64,000 bases of DNA from Metabacillus bambusae (GTDB lineage: Bacteria > Bacillota > Bacilli > Bacillales > Bacillaceae), in contig NZ_JAGDEL010000001.1 of NCBI RefSeq assembly GCF_017497975.1, forward strand, positions 1 through 64,000. The letters run 5' to 3'. Position numbers and translations under genes: made by a program. Below are positions 34,127 to 43,463 of this stretch, in pieces. The notes under the pieces were generated by a model. The model saw nothing but the letters and a program-made list of their open reading frames with translations, did not search any database and had not been told where the DNA came from. Position 1 is the first letter of the stretch, and every line of letters starts with the position of its first letter.

Positions 34127-34549
34127 ATGACATGGTCTTTTGTACTTTTGTTGATTATTGCGGCTTTTCTTAAAATATTAGTGACGTGTCTCCCAACCGG
34201 TGTTGTGGAATTGCTTATCAGTAAGTTTGAATTGCATTTAAAACTTAGTGACGAGACTGCCACCGTAACCATCGATGGAAAACACTTGGAAGGTGAAGAC
34301 AAAATTCAAGTTATTAATGATTTTAACGAAGCGTTATATTTAGAGCGATATTATGCACCACTAGAAAACAGTGTAACTCCAGTGGTCATTGACACTAAGA
34401 GAGGCAAAAACAATGTTAGGTTATTTGTGTACATTTACACTGATCGTGTTGATGTAGTCAAAAAATACAAGAAGAAAATAGTCGCGTATCGTCTACGATC
34501 CGATAGCCTTCAAAAACATTCTATGTTAGCAACAGGGGATTTAGTATAA
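34127..34549 (+). CDS. yfmQ: YfmQ-family protein
   Basis: This 140-residue protein has one N-terminal membrane helix (about 4-24) followed by a cytosolic or surface domain: CLPTGVVELLISKFE, TVTIDGKHLEGEDK, VTPVVIDTKRGKNNVRLFVYIY and VDVVKKYKKKIVAYRLRS match the YfmQ family of Bacillus, whose function is unknown. GGAGATG precedes ATG. It is monocistronic, driven by a TGGATGGT-pair promoter 160 bp upstream and closed by a terminator about 140 bp downstream. Confidence 0.75.
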   Translation: MTWSFVLLLIIAAFLKILVTCLPTGVVELLISKFELHLKLSDETATVTIDGKHLEGEDKIQVINDFNEALYLERYYAPLENSVTPVVIDTKRGKNNVRLFVYIYTDRVDVVKKYKKKIVAYRLRSDSLQKHSMLATGDLV

Positions 34550-34686
34550 AAAGAACTTATTTCCCTACTTCCCGAATCATGGGTAGTAATTTGGGAGTAT
34601 AGAATAAATTTTATAAATTAACTTGGTCATATATTTACGTGAATGAACGTTTTGCTATTGTAACTGAATAGAAAAGGAAAAATAGG

Positions 34687-34718
34687 CTGTGAATCCTTAT
34701 TGGATTTGCAGTTTTTTT
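34687..34718 (+). terminator. Terminator after yfmQ
   Basis: CTGTGAATCC pairs with GGATTTGCAG around a 5-base loop and is followed by TTTTTTT. Confidence 0.8.
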
Positions 34719-34937
34719 ATCGATTTTAATCTATCGACTGAAAGAAAGGAGTTCCATTTTTATCATATTAAAAAATATTAATGAATTACTTAAGTGATTT
34801 TATAGTGCGATAGTAAAGTCAAAAGAGAATGTGATGTATTTAAATATAAAACAATCTATCACGTTCATTTGTAAATTTGAAATTTTTTTGCTTTTAAAAT
34901 CTTTAACAAGCCAAAACCATATTAACATTTACTGAAC

Positions 34938-34995
34938 TGGATGGCTAAAATACCTTTCATTTGGATGGTCTATTTTCTTTGTAATTCCTTATGAT
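34938..34995 (+). promoter_or_regulatory. Promoter with paired TGGATGG(C/T) repeats (site 3)
   Basis: TGGATGGC (34938-34945) and TGGATGGT (34962-34969) are 24 bp apart, with TATGAT (34990-34995) 28 bases after the start of the second copy. It drives the hisC-like gene at 35090. The remaining DNA between 34719 and 35089 shows no gene. Confidence 0.6.
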
Positions 34996-35089
34996 AGAGA
35001 AATGGTAGAAGTAAATTGTATAAAAAGTACTAGTTTTTATGTCTTAAAGAATTTATTTGTAGAAACTATTAAATGAGGGAGATAAAAAA

Positions 35090-36197
35090 ATGTTAGATAA
35101 CCAAAAGATCAAACCGCGTAAAGCATTACAGCTGATTCAACCATACTCCCCTGGTAAATCTATAAGGGAAGTACAAAAGGAATTAGGTATAAATAAGGTG
35201 ATTAAGCTAGCTTCAAACGAAAATCCACTCGGGCCATCACCTATGGCTATTGAAGCTATTTCCAAAGGTATCCTTGATATTAATCGGTACCCGGATGCTA
35301 ATGCTTCAGCTGTAAAGGAGATGTTATCAAAACAAACATGTTGAAACACAACAACTTATTATGACAAATGGTGCTGACGAACTGATAACCCTTATTTCAG
35401 AATCATATTTAGAAGCTAATGATGAAATAATTGTCCCTTCTCCTTCCTTTAGCGAATATGATTTTGGTGCACGCTTAATGGGTGCCAAAGTTATACAGGT
35501 ACCTCTTGGAGAAAACTATGAATTTAACATCGACGCTATTTTATCTAGGATCTCTGAACAGACCAAACTCATTTATATATGTTCACCGAATAATCCTACT
35601 GGGACATATTTATCAAAAGCGAAGCTAAATTCTTTACTTGAATCCATACCAAAACATGTTCTTGTTGTTTTCGATGGTGCCTATTCCCATTTTGCAACAG
35701 CGGAAGACTATTCTAATGGTATAGAATTTGTTCAACAAGATTACCCAATCATTGTACTGCAAACTTTTTCAAAGATTTATGGATTAGCAGGAGTCCGTAT
35801 TGGCTTTGGGGTAGCTTCTCAAGAAATTGTAAAAGATATTTTGAAAGTGAAAGAACCATTTAATGTAAACTCATTAGCTCAAGTGGCCGCTGTTGCAGCT
35901 TTGTCAGATCAAAAACATCTTAAGGCTTCCCAAGAGATAAACGAAAACGGACGTAAACAATTGTATGAAACGTTTGATGAGCTAGGATTACATTTTATAG
36001 AAAGTATGAGTAATTTCGTCTTAGTGCAATTTGGACCTTATGCAGAGCATGTATATAAACAACTTATGGCAAATGGAATTATCGTAAGATCAGGAGCTAC
36101 GTGGGGACTAAATGAATATTTAAGAATTTCAATAGGGACATTCGAGGAAAATAAAAAATTACTAGAAACCATTCAATCAATCTTAAATGAACAGTAA
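35090..36197 (+). pseudogene. hisC: HisC-like histidinol-phosphate aminotransferase, frameshifted
   Basis: The two frames 35090-35344 and 35361-36197 together make a complete fold-type I aminotransferase of about 368 residues: KLASNENPLGPSP, RYPDANA, TNGADELI, CSPNNPTGTYLS and the PLP-lysine motif TFSKIYGLAGVRIGFG. The break is one extra base near AAAACAAACATG (about 35330-35340). Removing it restores LSKQ-HVETQQLIMTNGADELI. Such enzymes act in histidine synthesis or on aromatic amino acids. This stand-alone copy (no other his genes) is under a TGGATGGT-pair promoter and may be a second hisC-type gene. A sequencing error in the A-rich run cannot be excluded. Confidence 0.85.
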
Positions 36198-36405
36198 CTT
36201 TCATTGTTTTGTTTTCATTATTCCTTAAGCAATAGAAAGAACGAGAAATAGTCATTATTATATCATTCTGAATTGGATTTAATTAAATTCTTACCTTACA
36301 CGATAATATTGATTAAAACTGAGATGTCCCAGCTTTAAACAAAACAAAGAGACCCAACAAAAAGGGAATTTCACTTAACAACTAAGAAAAAGAGGTGTAT
36401 ATGTC

Positions 36406-37881
36406 GTGTATTCTCAATCAAATACTCCATTATTTACAGCTTTGATGGAACACGCAAAGAAGGATCCAATACAATTTCACATACCAGGGCATAAAAAGGG
36501 AAAGGGGATGGACCCAGATTTTAGAGAATTTATCGGAGAAAATGCCTTATCGATTGATTTGATCAATATTGGGCCTTTAGATGATCTTCATCAGCCACAA
36601 GGTATCATTAAACATGCACAAGATTTGGCAGCAAAGGCATTTGGAGCTGATCATACATTCTTTTCGGTACAAGGCACTAGTGGCGCAATTATGACAATGG
36701 TTATGTCTGTTTGTGAACCAGGAGACAAGATTATTGTGCCGCGCAATGTGCATAAATCAATCATGAGCGGTATTGTATTCTCAGGGGCAACTCCAATTTT
36801 TATTCATCCAGAGGTGGATCCTGTTTTAGGAATTTCACATGGAGTAACTCCAGAAGCAATAGAAACGGCATTAGGACAAAACCCAGATGCGAAAGCCATT
36901 CTTGTTATAAACCCTACTTATTTTGGGGTCTCAGGAGATTTAAAAAGGATTGTAAAAATTGCTCACTCTTTTGACATTCCAGTACTAGTAGATGAAGCCC
37001 ATGGAGCACATATTCACTTTCATAATGAGCTTCCTCTTTCTGCGATGCAGGCAGGGGCAGATATGTCTGCAACAAGCGTGCATAAGCTAGGTGGTTCATT
37101 AACTCAAAGTTCGATTTTAAATGTTCGTGGAAATCTTGTTTCACCTGCTCGTGTCCAATCGATTCTAAGTATGTTGACTACAACGTCAACATCATACCTA
37201 TTGTTAGCATCCTTGGACTCAGCAAGGAAGTCATTAGCTATAGAGGGGATGGCATTACTAGAGGAAACGATTCAAATGGCTGAGAAGACACGAAATTCCA
37301 TTAATAAAATTGATTGCCTTTCTTGTGTTGGCAGGGAGATCCTAAGAACAGGATCTGCCTTTGCTATGGACCCTACTAAGCTTTTAGTCTCAGTAAAAAA
37401 ACTTGGAATTACAGGTTATGATGCTGAAAAATGGTTACGTGAAAGATTTAATATAGAAGTAGAGCTATCTGATCTTTACAATATCCTTTGTATTGTTACT
37501 TCAGGAGATACTGAGGAAGATTTGAAGGTTCTTGTAAAGGCACTAAACGAACTCTCAAATGAATTTATCGATCAGAGTGTTGTTAAGCGAGACGTCTCTG
37601 TTATTTTACCTGAAATACCACCCTTGGCTTTAACACCACGTGAGGCATTTTATGCAGATACTGAACTCGTTCCATTTGAAGAGTCTAAAGGACGAATAAT
37701 TTCAGAATTCCTCATGGTTTATCCTCCAGGGATTCCAATCTTTATACCTGGAGAGATTATTACTGAAGAGAATTTGCTGTATACAAAAAAGAATATTGAA
37801 GCTGGGCTTCCAGTTCAAGGTGCCGAGGATCAAGAACTGAAATTCTTAAGGGTTATAAAGAAACATAAGGCGATTAGATGA
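36406..37881 (+). CDS. speA: Arginine decarboxylase (Orn/Lys/Arg decarboxylase family)
   Basis: This 491-residue PLP enzyme makes agmatine, the first step of putrescine/spermidine synthesis. The major domain has FHIPGHKKGKGMDP, FFSVQGTSGAIM, VDEAHGAHIHF and the PLP-lysine motif SATSVHKLGGSLTQSS; the C-terminal domain ends with YPPGIPIFIPGE. Length and sequence are close to B. subtilis SpeA (490). The GTG start at 36406 has AGAGGTG 8 bases upstream. It precedes the aminotransferase gene but is separated from it by a terminator. The usual partners speE/speB are not in the window. Confidence 0.93.
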   Translation: MYSQSNTPLFTALMEHAKKDPIQFHIPGHKKGKGMDPDFREFIGENALSIDLINIGPLDDLHQPQGIIKHAQDLAAKAFGADHTFFSVQGTSGAIMTMVMSVCEPGDKIIVPRNVHKSIMSGIVFSGATPIFIHPEVDPVLGISHGVTPEAIETALGQNPDAKAILVINPTYFGVSGDLKRIVKIAHSFDIPVLVDEAHGAHIHFHNELPLSAMQAGADMSATSVHKLGGSLTQSSILNVRGNLVSPARVQSILSMLTTTSTSYLLLASLDSARKSLAIEGMALLEETIQMAEKTRNSINKIDCLSCVGREILRTGSAFAMDPTKLLVSVKKLGITGYDAEKWLRERFNIEVELSDLYNILCIVTSGDTEEDLKVLVKALNELSNEFIDQSVVKRDVSVILPEIPPLALTPREAFYADTELVPFEESKGRIISEFLMVYPPGIPIFIPGEIITEENLLYTKKNIEAGLPVQGAEDQELKFLRVIKKHKAIR

Positions 37882-37919
37882 AAAGACAGGATATCTAATG
37901 GATAAATAGTAAGAAGTAC

Positions 37920-37961
37920 AAGGAGCCCTTTTCTAGAGTCTTACAATATTGAGGGTTCCTT
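37920..37961 (+). terminator. Terminator after speA
   Basis: AAGGAGCCC and GGGTTCCTT pair over 9 bp with a large loop, followed by TTATTTC. Confidence 0.6.
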
Positions 37962-38018
37962 TATTTCTATCATTTATATTAATTAATTCAATCGGTCATT
38001 TTAGAATGGGGAATATAG

Positions 38019-39266
38019 ATGAAACTGGAAGATTTTTCTCTGAATACTAAAAAAATAACAAGGATAATTGATGAGGATGATTTCTGCAGTGGAAGAACAT
38101 TGAAGTCATATCTATCTTCTAGGGTTGAACAAATTAAACCCTCTGGAATTCGCCGTTTTTTTGATATGGCGAATCGTGTTGAAGGTGTTATCTCACTAGG
38201 GGTAGGTGAGCCTGATTTTGTCACCCACTGGTCTATATGTGAGGCTGTTATTAGGTCTTTAGAAAAGAGCTATACATCTTATACTGAGATTGCGGGTTTA
38301 ATGGAACTTCGTAAAGAAATAGCGTATTACATGAATAGTCGTTTTCAAGTTTCATACTCTCCGGAATCGGAAATCATTGGCACAATTGGGGGAAGTCAGG
38401 CACTTGATCTTTCATTGCGTACGATTTTAAATCCAGGTGATGAAGTGCTGGTTATTGAACCAAGCTACCTTGCATATGCACCTTTAGTAACATTGGCAGG
38501 AGGAATACCTGTGCCAGTAAAAACAACCATCGAAACAAATTTTAAACCAAAGCCAGAGCATATTAAACAATCCATTAACTCAAATACAAAAGCGCTGATT
38601 CTTTGTACACCTAATAACCCGACAGGAAGCTTTCTAAATAAAGATGAGTTAGAAGAAATAGCAGAGATTCTAATTGAACATGATTTACTAGTTATAACAG
38701 ATGAAATTTATGCAGAACTAACATATGATGAAACATTTTGTTCTATTGCATCTATTGACGGATTAAGAGAAAGGACCATTATTATATCAGGTTTTTCTAA
38801 AGGATTTGCTATGACAGGATGGAGACTAGGATTCATATGTGCACCAGAGGGTTTCAGTCAAGAAATGTTAAAAATCCATCAAAACACTATGCTATGCGCA
38901 CCTTCAATAACACAGTATGGTGCCATTGAAGCACTAAAAAATGGCCAACAATATGTTCAGGAAATGAGAAAAAATTATCAAAAACGTCGAAATTATGTTG
39001 TAAATACCTTAAATGAAATGGGCTTAGATTGTCACATACCAGGAGGCGCTTTTTATGTCTTTCCATCTATACGTAGTACAGGACTTTCGTCAGAGAAGTT
39101 TGCAGAAAATCTCTTAATGAAGGAGAAAGTCGCAGTTGTACCAGGTAATGTATTCGGTGAAGGTGGAGAAGGCCATATTCGTTGTTCATACGCTTCTTCA
39201 ATCGAAGCTTTACGTGAAGCTATGAAAAGAATAAAGAGATTTGTAGAAAGTTCATGCCTTGATTAA
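38019..39266 (+). CDS. Class I/II pyridoxal-phosphate aminotransferase
   Basis: These 415 residues form a fold-type I aminotransferase of the AspB/PatA type: SLGVGEPDFVT, TIGGSQALDLSL, CTPNNPTGSFLN, TDEIYAEL, and the PLP-lysine segment SGFSKGFAMTGWRLGF, with Arg in GHIRCSYA for the carboxylate. Family members usually begin at LSSRVEQIKPSGIR, so the first 30 residues are an unusual extension. ATG at 38019 has GGGGA upstream, but TTG at 38100 (LKSYLSSR), behind GTGGAAG, would give the normal length. It is followed by the nitrilase gene with 76 bp between, probably one operon. The substrate is unknown. Confidence 0.9.
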   Translation: MKLEDFSLNTKKITRIIDEDDFCSGRTLKSYLSSRVEQIKPSGIRRFFDMANRVEGVISLGVGEPDFVTHWSICEAVIRSLEKSYTSYTEIAGLMELRKEIAYYMNSRFQVSYSPESEIIGTIGGSQALDLSLRTILNPGDEVLVIEPSYLAYAPLVTLAGGIPVPVKTTIETNFKPKPEHIKQSINSNTKALILCTPNNPTGSFLNKDELEEIAEILIEHDLLVITDEIYAELTYDETFCSIASIDGLRERTIIISGFSKGFAMTGWRLGFICAPEGFSQEMLKIHQNTMLCAPSITQYGAIEALKNGQQYVQEMRKNYQKRRNYVVNTLNEMGLDCHIPGGAFYVFPSIRSTGLSSEKFAENLLMKEKVAVVPGNVFGEGGEGHIRCSYASSIEALREAMKRIKRFVESSCLD

Positions 39267-39342
39267 TGTTATTTTAGCTGATTAGGAGTAAGTTAAACGA
39301 TATTTTACAAACATAATAGGCTTTTTAAGAGGAGTGATTAAA

Positions 39343-40299
39343 TTGAGTAAACAACGTTCTAATGTACGAGTAGCTGTTGTCCAAGCTGCTTCTGTCATTA
39401 TGGATAAAGAAGCTAGTACAGAGAAAGCAATTTCATTAACACTTGAAGCAGGAGAAAAAGGAGCAAATATTGTTGTATTTCCTGAAGCTTTTATCCCAGC
39501 TTACCCGAGAGGTCTCAGTTTTGGAGCAAAGGTAGGAAGCCGTTCCTCAGAAGGCAGAAGAGACTGGCTTCGTTATTGGGAAAATTCAGTTCCGGTTCCG
39601 AGTAAAACAACTGAAAAGTTAGGGGAAGCAGCACGGAAGGCTGGTGTCTATCTTATTATTGGCGTAATTGAAAGAGATAACGAGCTCAGTAGTGGTACCT
39701 TATATTGTTCTGTATTATTCTTTAGTCCAGAAGGTACATTACTCGGAAAGCATCGTAAATTAAAGCCGACTGGTTCAGAAAGATTAATTTGGGGCGAAGG
39801 AGATGGCAGCACACTACCTGTTTTCGATACACCATATGGCAAAATAGGAGCATTGATTTGCTGGGAAAATTATATGCCATTAGCCAGAGCAGCTATGTAT
39901 GCCAAAGGGGTTCAAATTTATATTGCTCCAACAGCAGATTCCAGAGAATTGTGGCAATCAACAATTCGTCATATAGCAGCCGAAGGGAGATGCTTTGTTT
40001 TATCATGCAATCAATATGTTAATAAGGATATGTATCCAACTGATTTAGCCTGTTATGATGACCTAGTATCTTCTCAAGAAGAAATGTGTCCAGGAGGAAG
40101 TGCGATTGTTGGTCCACTAGGAGAATATATAAAAGAACCCGTATTTGGTAAAGTAGAAATACTAATAGCAAATCTTGATTTAAGAGATATTGCTTTTAGT
40201 CAATTTGACTTTGATGTGGTTGGTCATTATTCAAGACCTGATGTCTTTCAACTTTTGGTAAATGAGGAGAAAAAGGAAAACGTAAAGTGGGTAAAGTAA
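39343..40299 (+). CDS. Nitrilase (carbon-nitrogen hydrolase)
   Basis: These 318 residues carry the Glu-Lys-Cys triad: Glu in VVFPEAFIPAYPRG, Lys in KHRKLKPTGSERLIWG and Cys in ALICWENYMP. FPEAFIPAYPRGLxFG and CWENYMP are typical of true nitrilases (nitrile to carboxylate plus ammonia) rather than amidases. I chose TTG at 39343 because AAGAGGAG is 8 bases before it; GTG at 39334 overlaps that site. The gene follows the aminotransferase in the same direction. The natural substrate is unknown; a role in aromatic or aliphatic nitrile use is inferred. Confidence 0.9.
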   Translation: MSKQRSNVRVAVVQAASVIMDKEASTEKAISLTLEAGEKGANIVVFPEAFIPAYPRGLSFGAKVGSRSSEGRRDWLRYWENSVPVPSKTTEKLGEAARKAGVYLIIGVIERDNELSSGTLYCSVLFFSPEGTLLGKHRKLKPTGSERLIWGEGDGSTLPVFDTPYGKIGALICWENYMPLARAAMYAKGVQIYIAPTADSRELWQSTIRHIAAEGRCFVLSCNQYVNKDMYPTDLACYDDLVSSQEEMCPGGSAIVGPLGEYIKEPVFGKVEILIANLDLRDIAFSQFDFDVVGHYSRPDVFQLLVNEEKKENVKWVK

Positions 40300-40616
40300 A
40301 AACATTAATAAAAGCTAACAACCATTTTAACTGTAGGTTTACTTTTGCTGTGCTTGTTGGGGAAGTTGTAAAAATTAGTGAGAAGATTAAAGTGATTAAA
40401 AATCTAGCGATAGTAAATTAGTTGGAGATTCTTTATTATGTAGTTAATATCATTATAGACGACCTTAACTGCAGTTTTGCAATTTATAAGATAGGTGTTG
40501 TTTCAGAATATCAAGAGAATCAATTATGTGAAATTTAGGAGATAAGATTGCTGAAGAGATGTAAAGCGACATAAAAGACTCCCATTTTAAATCCCTATAA
40601 ATCAACGTTTTATACG
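40300..40616. other. Non-coding region
   Basis: AT-rich convergent spacer after the nitrilase gene. No gene or clear regulatory site is seen up to the terminator at 40617. Confidence 0.4.
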
Positions 40617-40666
40617 TTTTTGGGGGATTTTTATTCGCTGATTTGCGACACAAAAATCCCCCAAAA
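40617..40666. terminator. Bidirectional terminator
   Basis: TTTTGGGGGATTTTT pairs perfectly with AAAAATCCCCCAAAA over a 19-base loop, so both strands have a T-rich 3' side. It lies between the nitrilase gene and the convergent YihY-type gene. Confidence 0.85.
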
Positions 40667-40762
40667 TGTAAGATTTATAATAACCATATTAATGTATCAC
40701 TGTTTATCAAAAAAATATCTTAAGGATATAGTGAAAACAGCAGAACAACATTTCTTTATCTT

Positions 40763-41614
40763 TTAATATGAAATTGTCTTTTGTGCATCCACTTCCTGGC
40801 TCTTTTGACGATGATATACAGCGTTAATTTCCCCACCTAAAACAAATATAAGACCTGTTAGGAAAAGCCAAAGCAATAAAACTATTACTCCCCCTAAACT
40901 ACCATAAGTGGTAGAATAATTTCCAAAATTACTGACGTAAAATGAGAAGCCTAACGAACCAGCCAGCCATAGAATTGCCGCAAAAACAGCTCCTGGAATC
41001 ACATGCTTCCATGGAAACCTCTTATTTGGTGCAACAAGATATAATGTCATCAAAAAGCCAATGATGACAATACCAGCAATTCCCCATCGTAATAGGTCAA
41101 TAGTGATCTCAAATCGATCAGAAACTTGAATAAAAGATTGAAGCATATCAATAATAACTTGTCCAAATATTGGAAGGATAAGCGCAACCACAATGGATAA
41201 AATCAATCCAATCGTCAGGAAAATTGAAATCAATCTTACTTTTATAAATGATCTCGTTTCCTCTTCGTCGTAAGCAATATTCATCGCCTTTATAAAAGCA
41301 TCCATACCGCTTGATGCAGACCAAAGCGATCCGATAATACCAAAAGTCAAGAGACCGCCACTTTTATTACTAATAATATTAAGAATATTATCCTTTATCA
41401 ACTGAGCTGATTCTGAGGGCAGAACATGATCAACAAAACCTAAAGCACTTTTTGCTTCAATATTCAAGTATGGAACTATCGAGACTAATAAAATCAGCAT
41501 AGGGATAAGTGAGAGAAAATAATAATAGGCTTGCTGGGCTGCTAGTCCTGTTACTCTATCCTCCTTAAATTCTTTCATAATTTTCTTGCCGTAAAGAAGA
41601 ATTGTATCCTTCAA
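40763..41614 (-). CDS. YihY/UPF0761 family membrane protein
   Basis: This 283-residue polytopic protein has about six membrane helices and the family signature LAAQQAYYYFLSLIPMLI near the start, then GSLWSASSGMDAFIKAMN and YGSLGGVIVLLLWLFLTG. Members were once called ribonuclease BN, which is not supported; the role is unknown. B. subtilis relatives include YfkH. TTG at 41612-41614 follows GAGGTG at 5-6 bases and is preferred over ATG at 41630-41632, which has no ribosome binding site. The gene is monocistronic. Confidence 0.85.
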   Translation of the reverse strand: MKDTILLYGKKIMKEFKEDRVTGLAAQQAYYYFLSLIPMLILLVSIVPYLNIEAKSALGFVDHVLPSESAQLIKDNILNIISNKSGGLLTFGIIGSLWSASSGMDAFIKAMNIAYDEEETRSFIKVRLISIFLTIGLILSIVVALILPIFGQVIIDMLQSFIQVSDRFEITIDLLRWGIAGIVIIGFLMTLYLVAPNKRFPWKHVIPGAVFAAILWLAGSLGFSFYVSNFGNYSTTYGSLGGVIVLLLWLFLTGLIFVLGGEINAVYHRQKSQEVDAQKTISY

Positions 41615-41632
41615 AACATTCACCTCATTCAT

Positions 41633-42280
41633 TTCTGATTGTATGTTTTCTTGTTCCCTTCTTCGCGGCTGGTTAATCTTAAGTTTTAAAATTTTAAAAG
41701 AAACATAAAAAATAACCGCTAAGAAGCACAGAGAAGACTTTATTACTGCTTATGATTCTATGATTGATGAAGGTGTTTATTTGGAAGAGCAACAATCAGG
41801 GATGATGCCAAAGAAATTTTAGAAAAAAGGAAAATAGAAAATTATCGATTTTACGAATAGGTTAGAAGAAGGGATTGAAATGTATATAAAAAGAATCGAA
41901 ATGAAAAAAATAGAAGAAAAAACAAACATAACAAACACCACAATAGAAAAGAGAAATATTGAATGTAATAGGTAGTAAACATCTAAATAATAATACTACT
42001 ACTAAAATAAGCTGAGGCGACTTTTTTTTCATATTTAGCGTCGCAGGAGGGAGCGATATCAATTAAATTGAAAATAGGGGTAAACTTTATTGTTATAATT
42101 TGTTCTAAAATTAGTGTTCATTCTTGGGTTTTTGTTTAATTTAACTTTAGTTGAAGAATTCTCTTTATTTTTTCCTGAAAAGGTAGAATTACAAAAAAGT
42201 ATGTATCACTGTTTTGAAAAGAAAAAAGCATGACGTGAAAAATTATGAAAATTTAAGATAAATAAATCTTTAAATAATGA
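41633..42280. other. Long intergenic region with a possible gene remnant
   Basis: About 650 bases without an intact gene. Positions 41709-41822 (plus strand) encode an open, protein-like C-terminal piece containing KKHREDFITAYDSMIDEGV and ending MMPKKF before TAG, with no start codon. It could be the end of a deleted gene. The rest is AT-rich. Confidence 0.3.
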
Positions 42281-42326
42281 TTTTAGATTATTACGTAAAA
42301 TATAAATTTGACGTAATAATCTAAAA
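42281..42326. promoter_or_regulatory. Perfect 16-bp inverted repeat before xerS
   Basis: TTTTAGATTATTACGT (42281-42296) and its exact complement (42311-42326) flank a 14-base spacer, 47 bp before the xerS start. No T-run suits a terminator for a plus-strand gene. It may be an operator, or a recombinase-binding site. In streptococci the dif site lies next to xerS, but its arms are closer together than here. Confidence 0.45.
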
Positions 42327-42372
42327 AATTTAAAATAGAAATATAGAATAACTGAATTCGAGGTGGAATTTT

Positions 42373-43461
42373 ATCGCTAGTGAGTCCCAGCAACAACAAT
42401 ATAAAAAACTACAATCTATTCTCAAGGAATTGCCATGGTATGTTGCAGAGTATATAGATCATAAAAGAAGAAAACTTTCTGCAGCTTCGTTACTTAATTA
42501 TTGTCATGACTATAAAATCTTTTTTAACTGGATGATTTCAGAGCAACTATTTTCAGGTGCAGTTAAGGATATTCCATTAGAACGATTAGAAAAATTGACT
42601 GTGCAACAAGTGGAAGGATTTTTGTATGCTCTTCAATACGAATTAAATAACAAAGAAATCACCGTTAATCGTAAGCTATCAGCCTTAAAATCACTGTTTA
42701 ATTATCTACAAAACATCGCAGAAACTAGAGATTTAAAGCCTTATCTTCAGCGAAATGTCATGGCAAAAATTGAATTTAATGAACTAAATGAAAGTATGGA
42801 AACGACTGCTAACAAAATGGAAGGTAAGATTTTGCTTGGTGATGAATATGAAAAATTTCGTCGGTTTGTAGCACATGATTACGGAGAAATCTTCAAGGAT
42901 AATAAAAAATTACTTAACTTTTATAAATTAAATCAGGAACGTGATACCGCGATCGTATCTTTAATTTTAGGGTCAGGACTTCGACTTTCAGAAGTCGTAA
43001 ACCTTGATATCGATGATATTGATTTCAGCAAATATTCTGCACGCGTAATAAGAAAAGGAAATAAAGAACAATATGTATTCTTTAGTAAAATTGCCATGGA
43101 TGACCTTCAACAATACCTTAATATTAGAGAAAGTCGGTATGGTGTTGAGAAAAATAACAAATCTTTATTTGTTGCAGCCCCCATGGGACCAAAAGGAAAA
43201 TCAAGACGACTTACCGGACGTTCAATTGAAAAACTTATCGAAAAATATGCGATTGCTTTCGGTAAACCGGCCTTATCAGTACATAAATTAAGACATTCTT
43301 TTGCAACAAGATATCATTCAGAGATTAATGATGTACCTAAACTTAGAAGACAATTAGGACATTCATCGATCCAAACGACGATGATCTATACGCATATTAG
43401 AAATGATGATTTAAGGAGTGCAGTTGACAGAATGGATTTACCTAAAGATCATAATGAGTAA
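42373..43461 (+). CDS. xerS: Tyrosine recombinase XerS, apparent ATC start
   Basis: A 362-residue tyrosine recombinase. The N-terminal SAM-like domain (ELPWYVAEYIDHKRRKLSAA, SLLNYCHDYKIFF, TVNRKLSALKSLFNYLQNI) is characteristic of XerS. The catalytic Arg is in GSGLRLSEVV, followed by Lys in RKGNKEQ, HKLRHSFATR, LGHSSIQTTMIY with the Tyr nucleophile, and TH. XerS resolves chromosome dimers at a dif site with FtsK. The usual N-terminus requires a start at 42373, where GAGGTGG is 6 bases upstream but the codon is ATC. The first standard start (TTG 42430) would remove 19 conserved residues and lacks spacing. Either a rare ATC start or a point change. Confidence 0.85.
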   Translation: MASESQQQQYKKLQSILKELPWYVAEYIDHKRRKLSAASLLNYCHDYKIFFNWMISEQLFSGAVKDIPLERLEKLTVQQVEGFLYALQYELNNKEITVNRKLSALKSLFNYLQNIAETRDLKPYLQRNVMAKIEFNELNESMETTANKMEGKILLGDEYEKFRRFVAHDYGEIFKDNKKLLNFYKLNQERDTAIVSLILGSGLRLSEVVNLDIDDIDFSKYSARVIRKGNKEQYVFFSKIAMDDLQQYLNIRESRYGVEKNNKSLFVAAPMGPKGKSRRLTGRSIEKLIEKYAIAFGKPALSVHKLRHSFATRYHSEINDVPKLRRQLGHSSIQTTMIYTHIRNDDLRSAVDRMDLPKDHNE

Positions 43462-43463
43462 TT

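Noticed and set aside
40465-40653. 62-residue minus-strand frame between nitrilase and YihY-type genes
   Set aside because: It starts inside a bidirectional terminator and has no ribosome binding site.
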